A stretch of DNA of 64,000 bases from Chenopodium formosanum (Eukaryota; Streptophyta; Magnoliopsida; Caryophyllales; Amaranthaceae): positions 19,305,203 to 19,369,202 of the forward strand of contig CM044875.1 of NCBI GenBank assembly GCA_024500155.1, read 5' to 3'. Below the pieces are notes generated by a model, which was not told the DNA's origin, made no database searches, and saw nothing but the letters and a program-made list of their open reading frames with translations. A program made the translations under genes and the position numbers. Shown here piece after piece: positions 20,014-31,183 of the stretch. The first letter of the stretch is position 1. Each line of letters begins with the position of its first letter.

Positions 20014-22328
20014 GTTACTTTGATCTTCAGGCATGGGTATCTGATGTGTTTGACGTGAAATGCATAACAAAATATATCATCAACTCGGTCACCCAGGGGA
20101 ATATTGACTGTAGTAACCTGAATCAAGCACAAGAGAAATTGCAGCAACTGTTAAAAGGTCAAAAATTCTTTATTATTGTTCTTGATGATGTTTGGAGTGA
20201 GGAATACGTGGATTGGAACCAGCTACAAACACCTTTTCTTGGTGCTGCAAGAGGAAGCAGAGTTATAGTAACTTCAAGAAGTGAGAAGACTACAAGAATG
20301 GTGATGAGAAATTATCGCCACAACATCATCTATATAGAGCATTTGTACGTCAGATGAGGATTGTTGGTGTATATTTCAACGCCCTGTTAATAAGTTTTCT
20401 AACTTTTCTGAGAAGTAGGATGATATAGTCCGAAAATGCAAAGGATTACCTTTGGCTGCAAAAACTCTTAGAGGTCTCCTACGAAAGGCAATAGATAAAA
20501 GTCATCGCCAAAGAATATTAGATATCAATATTTGGAGCGAGGAGAGCAGTGTTTTACCGGTTCTAAGGTTGAGTTATCATCATCTGCCATCTCATTTGAA
20601 GCATTTATTTGCTTATTGCTCTATGCTTCCCAAAGATTACCATTTTCAGGAGATAGGGATCATAAAACTTTGGATGGCTTAGGGCTTCCTACCAGAAAAC
20701 ATGAATGAAAGAATAGAAGATGTAGGCCACAATTGCTTCCTTGATCTAGAATCAAGGTCATTAATTGAGGAATACACTTGATGTAGAAGAATTCATATTT
20801 GTGGAAGGTCCTAGAATGTTCACTATGCATGACCTCATCCATGATTTGGCAAAAAGGGTTGCAGATGACCTCTGTTGTGTAAAAGATACTGTGAATATGC
20901 ATAATGTTCTTAAAAGAACACGCCATATGTATGTGACTGATGCTGGTGTAAATGAAGCAGTAGAGAATCAACTCTTCGCTTCTCAACTACGAACTTTTCT
21001 ATATTCATCCTCTAATGATTTGAATATTGAAATGTTGAATTACTTTCAACACTTTAGATATTTACACACTCTACGTCTATCTTTGAAAAAAATCAAAGTG
21101 TTGCCAGAGTGTATTGGTGATTTGAAGCACTTGAAGCTTCTTGCTGTCATATTAAAGCAAATTAAAGTGTTGCCGAAGTCAATCAGCAAACTCAAAAACC
21201 TCCAAACACTAGAGTTGAGTTAGTGTTCTTATCTTCAGAGATCCCAAGTGTTGGATTCCTCGTTAAACTTCGACATCTATTCGTTGATTATACCTTGTTA
21301 AAAGAGATGCTGCTGGGAATTGAGAAACTAAAAAGCTTGCAGAGTTTAGATAAATTTATCTTGGCACCTAAGGGAGGGTTGAGGGTTAGAGAGTTGGGAG
21401 AGTTGAATCATCTTCATGGAAGATTAATTATCTCTGGACTAGAAAATTTGACAAAAGTTGAGGATGCAGTGCAAGCACGATTGCATGATAAAGATAATGT
21501 AGATAAGTTGCATCTGAAATGGAAAGGTGTTGGTATGAGGTTGATGACAACACTAAAAGAGATGTTCTTGAGAAGTTGCGGCCTCACACTTCATCAAAGA
21601 ATGTAAACTACATGGGTACAGGGGCTCGACACTCCCAAGTTGGTTGGGAGATCCTTCTTTCATCAACATGGTTTACATAAGACTTGAGGAGTGTGAGAAA
21701 TGTGAATGCTTGCCTCCGTTAGGGCAGCTACCCTCGTTAAAGAGTCTTCTTGTCAAAGGTATGAATGGTATCACAGAGGTTGGCCTTAAATTTTATGGGC
21801 ATTATACCACTCCTTTTCCATATTTGAAGACTTTATATATAGAGGATTTGGTGTCCTTGAAAAAGTGGGTGCACTCACCAGTTGCCGACAACGGCGGAGC
21901 ATTCCCTCTCCTTGAAAAGCTTTCCATTATATATTGTTTGTCATTGCAAGGAGATTTACTTCCTCGTCTCTTAGAACACTAAAAATCAAAGAATGCAAGA
22001 AGTTAAGTGTATCACTTCCAAGCCTTCCTCTGCTAGAAGTGTTAAATGTAGATGGATGTAAAGTATTGTCTACAACTGCGAATGTCATTTTCTATTCTAA
22101 ACGGCTGATTCTTCACAATATATTTGAGATTATTAGCTTTAACTGGAGTTTTCCATTCCTTTGTGAAGAGCTTTCCATTGTCAATTGCTCATCTGTTCCC
22201 ATTACCATTGATCAGATATCAGTGATGCTTTGACGGCTTAAGATTTTTAATTGCAGAGATCTACAATTCTTAGAATTGAAGAATTTGTCTTCCTCAACTT
22301 CTCGTCTTGAAAACTTAGTGTTGATGAG
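20014..22328 (+). pseudogene. CNL piece 3: rest of NB-ARC and first LRRs
   Basis: It continues YFDLQAWVSDVFDVKCITKY from the P-loop piece. Kinase-2 IIVLDDVWSEEYVDW is near 20172-20216 and RNBS-B GSRVIVTSRSEKT near 20254. GLPLAAKTLRGLLR is near 20444, SHLKHLFAYCSMLPKDY (RNBS-D) near 20590 and FTMHDLIHDLAK near 20819. LRRs follow with LPPLGQLPSLKSLLVKGM near 21712, typical of RGA-type CNLs. Breaks: a frameshift near 20350, a stop TAG in EK*DDIV near 20418, a stop at 20681 (LWMA*GFLPEN), and frameshifts near 20770, 21220, 21540 and 21990. The core motifs are still readable, so decay is moderate. Confidence 0.92.
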
Positions 22329-22908
22329 TGTTTAGGCCAAAATCTAACTGCTAGATTCGACCAGGTTCTATAGGACAACAACTAGATTAATAAGTAAGGA
22401 AATGATAGTGTAGGTTCAATGAATGAGGGTGAATAACCTACGTAAGATGAACAAAGTGGAAAGGGAAGAAGAGACACAAGATAATGATGCAAAAAACCTC
22501 AAGAATAAGGGTAAAAACTGCGGGTGGCGTTAAGTCCACCAATCTACTAGTTTGATAATAAATTACCGGTACAATACAGGTTGTTTTGTGATTAAGAATG
22601 AACCTGTAATTTAGTGCTAATTATTAACTGCTATAGAATATAATGCCTAGGGCTCGCAGATAGAATTAACATTTCCAATTGACTTATTCCTAGTGGGAAA
22701 TATCTCCTTCTTGATAGTAGGAAACCTTATAACAACTTTAACTTTGTTCAAACTTTGATTCACTTAGAATATTCCTTGATAGTAGGTAATATCTTTAATT
22801 GATTTCGTTTAATACCTGGAACCCAGTAGCTGATCACGTAGCAATCTGTAACCTGCGATCTAGCAACCTACGGACATCTAAACCTGTAGTAAAAATTTAG
22901 GCACAACA
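22329..22908 (-). repeat. 3' LTR of the 3.44-kb gypsy element, with internal deletion
   Basis: It is 580 bp against 864 bp for its partner. Relative to the partner it lacks about 275 bp at the point corresponding to 25230-25508, which includes the TATA box. Otherwise the two are closely similar. Confidence 0.88.
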
Positions 22909-23859
22909 GTTTGCTCCCAGCTTGTCTCTTAGATGTACCTGTTGCTTCTATGAGGCAAGCTTAGAAATTTCGAAAGATAAACTTTGACATGAATAACGGA
23001 AAGATAAAGGTTTTCCCAAGATAATTCTTTATATTCGAAAAGTTACAATAGTTTCTTATTATTAAAACGTTGATCTTAGCTTTTGAACTTATGCTTTACT
23101 TAGCTCATGGGGAAAGGTTTTCATTCGTTAGTTTTTCTTTAGACTTTGAACATTCGATGCTAGGTTCTTTAAAATAAAACTGACTTTGATTTGACTTTCA
23201 TTATTCTGCGATTTTGCTTTTACTTTGAATGTCTTTGGTATCTGGCGCATTGGCCCTTAGTACATCGTAGCTTTGGACGTCATTGGTATCCGGCTTATTG
23301 GCCCTTAGTGCATTCATAGCTTCGGATGTCATTGATATCTAGCGCATTGGCCCTTGGTTTATTCGTAGCTTTGGCAGGTTATAGTTGTACCCAGAACTCA
23401 TATTGTATCTAGGATGCAGGTTGTCCATTTGAATCTGTAAAGTAGTAGGTTAGAGATGATCGTTGGCGTCGCCGCCAATGGTCCTCCGACGTTTACGTTA
23501 GTACTGATTTGACGGAAACATATAACCAAATTAAAGCAATAAACATAAATATATAGATATATATATTTTTTTTTATTAGAAACTAACTTAGAAAGAAGGT
23601 GTATGCAACAAGGGAATAACTCAAAAGTAGTAAACAGGTTAGAAATAATGCGTAGATAACCTGGAAATAACTTAGAAATAACTTAAAGAAAACTCAGATG
23701 AAACTTGGAGACAACCTAAAAGGTTCTTAGAAATGGCAAGCTTTTAGATGTGCTATATTCAAGCGTTCAGGTACTAGCTTACCTTCTGCGTAGCTAACCT
23801 ATAGGTTCTTTATCAACCCAGTATTGACCTTTAAGGTTGCCCCCAGCTACCTGCAGGTA

Positions 23860-24837
23860 CTCTAAAATGAGAACTCAGATGGACTCATCTTCCTCTGCAC
23901 GAACTTCAGCCATTGCTCTAGTCCTAACATCTTCAAAAGAAGCACAAGTATATCTGGTCAACTCATAATACTACCTAGATTGATAAATGAGGCCTTTGCG
24001 GAATGCTTCTGTGGCAGTTAAATGATCGCAGTTCTTAATGTTGACTATCTCTTTGTTGAACCTGCTTCAATATTCTCTGCTTGTCTCATTCTGCTTCTGG
24101 ATGACGCAGTACAGGTCATTGCTCTACCTCTCCAGCTCCCTGCTAGTTGCAAACTATTGACTGAACCTGTTTGCCAAGCTACAGAAGCTGCTGATAGATC
24201 CCGACTTCTAGTTTATTAGCCACTGGAGTGCAGGTCCAGATAGAGTAGCGCCAAAGGACTTGCACATGGTGGGCTCAATAAGCTCCCACGGGATTGATTG
24301 CTACCACATCCTCTACTTGTATTGGGCCACATAATCTTGAGGGTCAGTAGTCCCATCGAACAACTTGGGGAATACTAGAATATTCTGCTTTTTGGGAATC
24401 TGAACTCACGCAATCTCCTCCACGAAGGGAGACTCATTAAATCCATTAGGAGATTCATAAGCCATAGGCTTCGCCACACCTGGTAGCCGACTCAAGAGCT
24501 TCATCATTTTCCGACTTTGGGCTTTGAGAATAGATACTCTCTCAGCCATAGGGTTAGTCTCTTCACCTGACTCTTTCTCAGGCTTCTTGGGATTACTATC
24601 TTCTCCTTCAGATTCATCGGATGAAATCTGGAGAATAGAGGGGTATCCTTGGTTCTGACCTGTCTCTTCTTGCTGCTCATGACAGATTCGAGCTCCTTGC
24701 TCAAATTTTCCAAGGTTTCTTAATGAGATTGGGATTCAACCTAGAGCTTCAGGTTCTACCTGGGTAGCTCTAAACTCTTCTCGTAACTGCTCCACAATTT
24801 CGGCCATGGTAGGTTCATGACTGGGAGTCTTAACCAT
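23860..24837 (-). pseudogene. gag polyprotein remnant of the 3.44-kb gypsy element
   Basis: From a Met at about 24837 (MAEIVEQLREEF a few residues in) the frame can be followed with stops. It reaches FPKLFDGTTDPQDYVAQYKQ at about 24370-24310, then CKSFGATLSGPALQW near 24260 and SISSFGKLANRFSQ near 24215. This is the conserved core of the Retrotrans_gag family of plant gypsy elements. Several in-frame stops (for example after RFSQ) and at least one frameshift disrupt it. No zinc knuckle, protease or polymerase follows. Confidence 0.8.
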
Positions 24838-24880
24838 GATGAATGATGAATCAAATGAAATGACTAGGATGATCTAACTG

Positions 24881-24900
24881 TGTCCCCACAGACGACGCCA
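24881..24900 (-). promoter_or_regulatory. Primer-binding site of the 3.44-kb gypsy element
   Basis: The minus strand reads TGGCGTCGTCTGTGGGGACA, three bases from the LTR. This is one base different from the TGGCGCCGTCTGTGGGG form common in plant gypsy elements. Confidence 0.75.
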
Positions 24901-24903
24901 AAC

Positions 24904-25767
24904 TGTTTCGGCCAAAATCTAACTGCTAGATTCGACCAGGTTCTATAGGACAACAACTAGATTAAAAAGTAAGCAAATGATAGTGTAGGTTCAATGAATG
25001 AGGGTGAATAACCTATGAAAGATGAACAAAGTGCAAAGGGAAGAATAGACATAAGATGATGACGCAGAAAACCCCAGGAATAAGGGTAAAAATTGCGGGT
25101 GCGTTGAGTCCACCAAACTACTAGTTTGGTAATAAATTACAAGTACAATACGAGTTGTTTTGTGATCAAGAACGAACCTGTAATTTAGTGCTAATTATTA
25201 ACTGCTATAGAATATAATGCCTAGGGATCGTATCTTGTATTTTTACAATGGTATTCCATCCTATTTATAATAGGGGAGTCTTTTGAAGTCTTCTAACAGC
25301 TTCTTTAATGATTCCTTGAAAGTAAGAGTTAGTTGTTAGGTTCAGCTCCGAGATTCGTGCCATGTTCTCTTTGTGCTTATCCATTTCCTTTTGACTTGTT
25401 CTTTGCCCATGATTAGTTGGAGAATCTTGGGAGTATCCACTATAAAAGTAGGAGACATAGTTTAGCCCTTTGATTTGGTCTTCGACGAATGTGGACTGAT
25501 TTGTGGTGCAGATAGAATTAACTTTTGTAATTGACTTATTCCTAGTGGGAAATAGCTCCTCCTTGATAGTAGGAACAATTTTTACTTTGTTCAAACTTGG
25601 ATTCTCTTAGAATATTCCTTGGAAATATCTTTGTTTGATTTCGTTTAATACCTGGAGCCAAGTAGCTGATCACGTATCAATTTGTAACCTGTAATCTATC
25701 AACTTGTGACCTGCGGGTCTAGTAACCTGCAGGCATCTGAACCTGTAGTAAAAATTTAGGCACAACA
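24904..25767 (-). repeat. 5' LTR of the 3.44-kb gypsy element
   Basis: It is 864 bp. A TATA box (TATAAATAG on the minus strand) lies at 25261-25269. It ends in ACAACA next to the ATGAG duplication. A short open frame at 25265-25594 on the minus strand is LTR sequence without recognisable content. Confidence 0.88.
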
Positions 25768-26699
25768 ATGAGTGTGAGTCTATTGTCTCAATTGGTCATA
25801 TTCCCTTGACTATACAATCATTAGAGATTGATGACTGTGAGAAGCTGAGGTATGTAGAATTTAATGAACTATATTTGTCTTGTGGAAATGACAATGATTT
25901 GAAAACTGGAGAAAGCATTGGAGTCTCCCCAAAGGATTCATTAGAACTTCCTCTTCTCACCAAATTGATATTACAAAGATGCCCAAGTCTATTATCATTA
26001 CAAAAAGGTCTGCTTTTCCCAGCTTTACAAACACTTGATTTGTGAGATTGCGAAAACATGGAAAGTCTTCCTGGTCAATTGCTCAATTAAGGTTGAAGAA
26101 TCCCTCAGATTACTTCATTTCCAAAAGGTTCTCTTCATTTACTTAGAACTCTTTCTCTTCAAAATGTAGGCTGCTGTGCAGACTTGGTAGAGTGTCTTCC
26201 GTGCCTAGATTTTCCTCTCCCGTCTTCCTTGTCTCAACTAACTATCAAGAGTTTTCGATATTTAAAAACTACAGCCAATGGAAACACCCTTCCCAACCTC
26301 ACTGATATTCATGTTAGTGATTGCCCAAAGCTTGAATCTTTGGTTAGTGACTTTGCCTCGCTTACAGAATTATCACAGGAAAATTGTCCAAAATTCTGCT
26401 ACTTCACAACAGGTTTATCTAATGTGAGGCAACTTTCAACTTCAGGAACTAACATAGAAAAACCGATACAAGAGTGGGGATTGCACCTTCTAACTTCCCT
26501 TCAAATTATTAAACTTAAAAATATAGGCAGCTTAGTAGAGTGCATAAGCGGTCTTGACCTTCCCTCTTCCCTGTATAAGTTACACATTGTAGGCTTACCA
26601 AATTTGACAATAATGTGTTGTTCCACTCTTCCCAACCTGACCAATATTGATATCTACTCTTTCCCCAAGCTTGAATCATTTGGTGATAATGGCATATGA
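25768..26699 (+). pseudogene. CNL piece 4: C-terminal LRRs
   Basis: The region has leucine-rich repeats of the plant type, such as PLTIQSLEIDDCEKLRYVEF, LPLLTKLILQRCPSLLSLQK and LPNLTDIHVSDCPKLESL. A TGA at about 26043 (LQTLDL*DCENMESL) and TAA/TGA codons near 26089 break the frame, which then runs openly from 26184 to a final TGA at 26697-26699. The ending KLESFGDNGI is a plausible natural C-terminus. Confidence 0.88.
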
Positions 26700-27129
26700 T
26701 AGAACAACATTTGAGATTTGATCCCAATGGCCTTATACTTACGCTTTATGGAAGATGCTCACTGCCTTTGTCTTGAAGTCAACAAAGATCTACCTATACA
26801 AGTAAGTATTACCAACTAAAAGCTTCCTGGAATTCATCCTCATAGGCATTAGCGCTTTTGATGAATTAAGTCAGTACTTCCATTGTCATTAGGATTATAA
26901 TGTTAAGATTAATGCTTAACAACAACGGTTCCTGCAAAGTAGTAGCACTAAATTAGCAGTGAGTTAGTGGAGATATATAATCACTTACTTTAGTTAGCAT
27001 GCTTTTAATTATGTTTAATAATGATTAGAGGGTAGTGCAACATGATATTCACCAAATCTACTCTGATCCATATATAATTGCTAACTTTTAGTTATTTTTA
27101 TGCACAACTTTATACTTTTAAATAATAGA
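26700..27129 (+). other. 3' flank of the CNL pseudogene, possible 3'-UTR intron start
   Basis: A strong splice donor GTAAGTATT occurs at about 26801 in CTATACAA|GTAAGT, shortly after the last stop codon. RGA-type CNL genes often have introns in the 3' UTR. A candidate acceptor is ATATCAG|GTACATGACC near 29393. No coding content is seen. Confidence 0.35.
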
Positions 27130-27288
27130 CTAGGTTTGTGCCTAGGCGATGCCCGGATTGTCCTAAACTTTTTAGCTTAAATGTTGAATACAATCATATA
27201 AATCCTTTTGATAATGTAAAATATTTAGACATACGATATCATATCGTTTATTTATATAATAGTGTACTTTTTGTAGTTTTATTTGTAA

Positions 27289-27368
<80 letters not shown>

Positions 27369-27806
27369 TATTATTAACTTGATACTTTTTTATTGCACTT
27401 AAATTATTTCTAATGAACTGAAAGTATTTTTACAAAACTAAAATTAGTTTTGTTATAAAAACTTATTTTTACAGATTTTCTATTTTTTTATTAAAATATA
27501 TTAAAAATTGATCTTATTTTAAAGTACTTTTTAAAATGAATTTGATGATGGAAGAATTGAGTTATAGAATACTTATTAAAAGTTATGATTACTTTTCTAT
27601 ATATGAAATATTATAATTCTATCGATAATAAAACTCTATACAATATTTTATCTTAAAAAATATATCCAAAACTCACTTACTTAACATTATATGTGTCACA
27701 ATAATACATTTTTATCTCCCACGTGGCGCGACACTTGGCAAAAAGTAGAATGTCAAATGTCGCTGTCTCGTGGCATGGCTACGAGACCGACTTTATATAT
27801 TAGTGA
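27130..27806 (-). mobile_element. Candidate non-autonomous Helitron
   Basis: On the minus strand the element would begin TCACTAATATATAAAGTCGG (5' TC) at 27806 and end AAACCTAG (3' CTAG) at 27130. It is preceded by A and followed by T, as for Helitron insertion between A and T. A short stem CCGGGC/GCCTAGG lies about 10 nt before the CTAG end. The 5' part holds another inverted repeat, TCTCGT...ACGAGA. No RepHel gene is present. The assignment rests on ends and hairpin only. Confidence 0.5.
27291..27366. repeat. (AT)n microsatellite
   Basis: About 38 AT dinucleotides inside the candidate Helitron. Confidence 0.97.
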
Positions 27807-27819
27807 TATGATTATTTAA

Positions 27820-28876
27820 GGGTTTTTTTTTTGATAAAATTGCTCTGTTGATTGATAATAAATTTGGAAAAAATTGATAAGAATAATCCCAAATTTGCTT
27901 TATTTTCTCAAAATAATCCCAATTTTAGATTATTTTTAAATAATCCGAACTTTGAGATGAATTTGCTTCAAATAGTCCCAAATGACCGGTAACCTGTAGA
28001 GTAGGTAATTTTTATTTCGAAAAAAGTTAAATTTATACATGTTACCATGTGATTGGTCAAAAATAAAAATTAATTTTAAAAAACTTAAAGCATAAATATT
28101 TATTACTAATTAACACGTAATTAACTTCCCTCCAAAAAAACACTTAATAAACTATGACTTATCAGCGATCTCCTCGGACCGAGAAACGTCCGTTGCAAAA
28201 GTCCAAGAACAAGAGCTAATGAACTATGACTTATCAGCGATCTCCTCGGACCGAGAAACGTCGACGTGGACAAGGCAGCGTCTAAGATTGGCGGTTAAAT
28301 TAGAACAACGGTACGGTTGGATGAGTCCAAGCACAGAACAAGCTGCAATACCACCGAAACCAACATTGGGTGGCGCGTGGGAGGAAAGAGAAGGAGAAGG
28401 GTGGTTAGTTTTAAAGGGTTTCGTGGGGTAGGAGGGTTGGTGATTCAGAAAGAGATAGACTGCGCAGCACCAGTGTGGGGGGAGGGCGTCAGCGCAAGGC
28501 CGGAGTTGTGGGCAGGGGGTCGGGCTGGCGGGATGGGCGGCGGAGAGGGTGGTTGTAGCTGGTGAGTTGGGTTTTTAATTATTTAATTAGTAATTTCTTT
28601 TTTAAAAATAATAATTAATAATTTTTTTAATTTTTCTTTAAAAAACCAATTTTTTTAAACTATTTTTATTTTTATTTTTTTGACCAATCTGGTAACGACA
28701 CGTGTCATATAACTTGTTATAACAAGTTAGATAACCGGTTGGGACCATTTGAAGCAAATTCATATCAATGTTCTGATTATTAAAAAATAATCCAAAGTTG
28801 AGATTATTTTAGGCGAATGAGGCAAAGTTGAGATTATTCTTGTCAATTTTTTCAATAAATTTTGTAAAAATTACTC
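27820..28876. mobile_element. Mutator-like element with long inverted repeats and GC-rich insert
   Basis: Sequence at about 27860-27995 and, inverted, at about 28730-28860 matches over some 130 bp (for example ATTGATAAGAATAATC against ATTGACAAGAATAATC, and GAATTTGCTTCAAAT on both). Long terminal inverted repeats are typical of MULEs. The outer ends are less sure; candidate 9-bp flanks ATTATTTAA and ATAATGTAT agree at 6 of 9 positions. The core (about 28150-28565) is far more GC-rich than the arms and contains a 41-bp direct repeat (28150-28190 and 28222-28262). Such a GC-rich core could be captured host DNA, as in Pack-MULEs. Confidence 0.65.
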
Positions 28877-31183
28877 ATAATGTATATAGGTGACCGACTA
28901 TATTATCCTCAATAAAATTTATGTCTAGCTTAAATATACCTCATGTACACTAAAAGAAATATAGGAGGTTGATAATTAGTTAATTACCCCAAAATTGCTA
29001 AAATGTTAATCGTAAATTACTATAAGCTTGGTGCACCTGACAGTTTTTGTATTAGTTTTGTGATTGGTTTTGGCAAAGTGAGAATGATATGTCTCCCTTT
29101 TTTGCCTACTTTTATTTTGCATTCTCAAATAGATATGTCATGTACAGTTCTAAAAAGTGGAGGAACATCATAAATTCATAATGTTGGTTGTTTTCTATTC
29201 CTAACTAATGCAATTAACAGTTGTGGGAGGAAGCACTTAATCAACCATTTTGTAGTACATAGTATTTACATATCTTCTATGACATATAATTTAAGTTTGG
29301 TTCGAATTTAAATGTTTTGTCATTGTGGAAAGTAAAGAATTGTAGTTATACATACCTTTGTCATTGTGCAATGTTCTAACATATTAGATATCAGGTACAT
29401 GACCTTCAAGTGCAACTGTTTGCTCATATTATGGTGTTAAAAACTGAAGAAGCTGATAAGATCAGTAGTAATAGCATCTACTAGTTCCAGGTATTCGAAA
29501 CTCTTTCTTTGTTGTCAATTCCAATTTAAGATGTAGTGTTATGTTGCTGATGATAATCCAAAGAAATATCTTAGTTGTTTTGAATTTCAACTCATGGATT
29601 GTCTCGATTAAAGATGCATGTCTAAACTTCGATCATTGAACTAATTTCTTTGTTCTTTCAATTGTGTACCTCATCAGCTTGAAGATGGTTTAAATATGTG
29701 AGTCCATTGAAATTCAACAATATATGATCATGACTGCTTGTACAGAATACGATTTCCATGTCCTATATTTGGTATAATAAAAGAGCTTTTGCTTGGGTGT
29801 TGTTGATCATTACCTTCCCCAACATATGAGTGCCTCTAAGAGACGGTTAAACAATTTATAAGGGTAAGAGGCTTTTCCTCATATTATACTCGCATTATTA
29901 CCATATGGTTTTGGAATGGAACCTTTTTTCGTCTTGTGAAGTAGACTATCTTTCTCCTAACAGTAGTTTCCTAAGGGGTTCAACTTTTTCTCATCTTGAA
30001 TGTCCTTGTAATAGCCTGATTTTTAGATTTGTATATTATATGGATTATAAGATGAAAGCTTGGGATTTTGGTTAATAATGGCAGAATTTGATACAAAAGT
30101 GATATATTAATAGCTTTAGGATATTACTCTATTTAATAACTTTAGGTTATCACTCTCCTAAGTAACTTGAGGTTACCATTCTCTCAACATATTTCCTCAC
30201 AATTCACACAATGTCCTACTGCATATACTATCCCCTATTTATACTGAGGCCACGGACTACTAACCTAAAAGTACTAGACTTCCCAAAATGCCTTTCTTAA
30301 TGTTAGTCTATTACAGTCCCTTAAGAAAATAGCAAAAAAGTCTTTCATCTTTGATAATTACAGCATTAAACAGTTTTCCCCCTGAAAATCAATCCAATAC
30401 TTGTAAGAAGTTCCTGTGCAATAGAATGTGAAGAAAAGGCCAAACTTTTGCTTATATGATTTTACTGAAATCAAATGTATGAAAGCATTTCAAGAATCAA
30501 GATTTGCATTTTTTATGCTAATTATCTTCAGCTCTGTAAGGTTAGTGCTTAATCTTCAGCAACACAGCGTTAATCAATTAGTTTATTTTTAATTGTTTCT
30601 GTCATGATTGTAGGACTAGGCTATTATCATGTCTCAGACTCTCTGGTTTATTGAAACATCCAAGGACACTATACATGAGTACCAACCACTAGAATCCGGG
30701 CTTATCTCAGTAAAGATGTTGATACTTCTTCTCCAAGGGCCTGAGTCGATGAGCTATTGTGCAAATAACTAACTTTTAAAGTGTTAACTTGATAAAGATG
30801 ACTTTCCTACTAGAGAAAATTTACAAAAACTACCTTGTAATAAACAGGATATTTTTTAGGTTCTAGAGAAAATTTACAATAAACAGGTCTCTTTTTAGGT
30901 TCTGACTTCAGACTATAGCTTGATGTATGCACTATTCAACTTCAAGAACGACGGTGCAGAAATTTAAGGTTTATTATTATTGCCTTGAATTATAGTGTAT
31001 AAATTTCCTCATTTGCATAATCCTTTCTGGTTTGTTGTCATATACACATATTTCATCTTTAATTCGAGACAAGTCACCAGGGTGCGCCTATTACTATTAT
31101 AGACAAATAGTTTGAGGATTATTTTCTTTTCAGATTTTCCCAGTTTATCTTTATGATTGTTGTAACAAGTTAATCTAGGGTTA
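28877..31183. other. Intergenic, nothing firmly recognised
   Basis: This is AT-rich DNA with only short open frames. A stretch at about 29393-29491 (ACATGACCTTCAAGTGCAAC ... GTTCCAG|GTATT) lies between acceptor- and donor-like sites and might be an untranslated exon of the CNL gene. No transposon ends were found. Confidence 0.4.

Larger units (their letters stand above)
22329..25767 (-). mobile_element. Ty3/gypsy retrotransposon, 3.44 kb, deleted, gag remnant only
   Basis: LTRs at 22329-22908 and 24904-25767 start TGTTT and end ACAACA, with ATGAG on both flanks (22324-22328 and 25768-25772). On the minus strand a primer site lies at 24900-24881 and a purine tract AAGCTGGGAGCAAAC abuts the other LTR at 22909. 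The 2-kb interior has a broken gag and nothing of pol. It is inserted in the LRR part of the CNL, and removing it rejoins the LRR region. Confidence 0.92.
7174..26699 (+). pseudogene. CC-NBS-LRR (CNL, RGA-type) resistance gene, broken and split by transposons
   Basis: Four coding pieces read in order as one CNL protein: coiled coil, P-loop, kinase-2, RNBS-B, GLPLA, MHD, then LRRs. They are separated by three transposon insertions whose removal, with one target duplication, joins the flanks correctly. For example, VKS before the CACTA element continues as YFDLQAW after it. CNL proteins of this type act in the cytoplasm as immune receptors; nothing here shows which pathogen this one met. The first part of the coiled coil is missing to the left of 7174. 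Besides the insertions there are stops near 15079, 20681 and 26043 and frameshifts near 20350, 20770, 21220, 21540 and 21990. It cannot encode a full receptor. Confidence 0.9.

Noticed and set aside
20660..20986. Minus-strand ORF of 108 codons opposite the CNL
   Set aside because: It is the shadow of the MHD/LRR region on the plus strand.
7174..26699. A functional full-length CNL resistance gene with very large introns
   Set aside because: The inserts have transposon ends and target duplications inside coding sequence, and the remaining pieces have stops and frameshifts.
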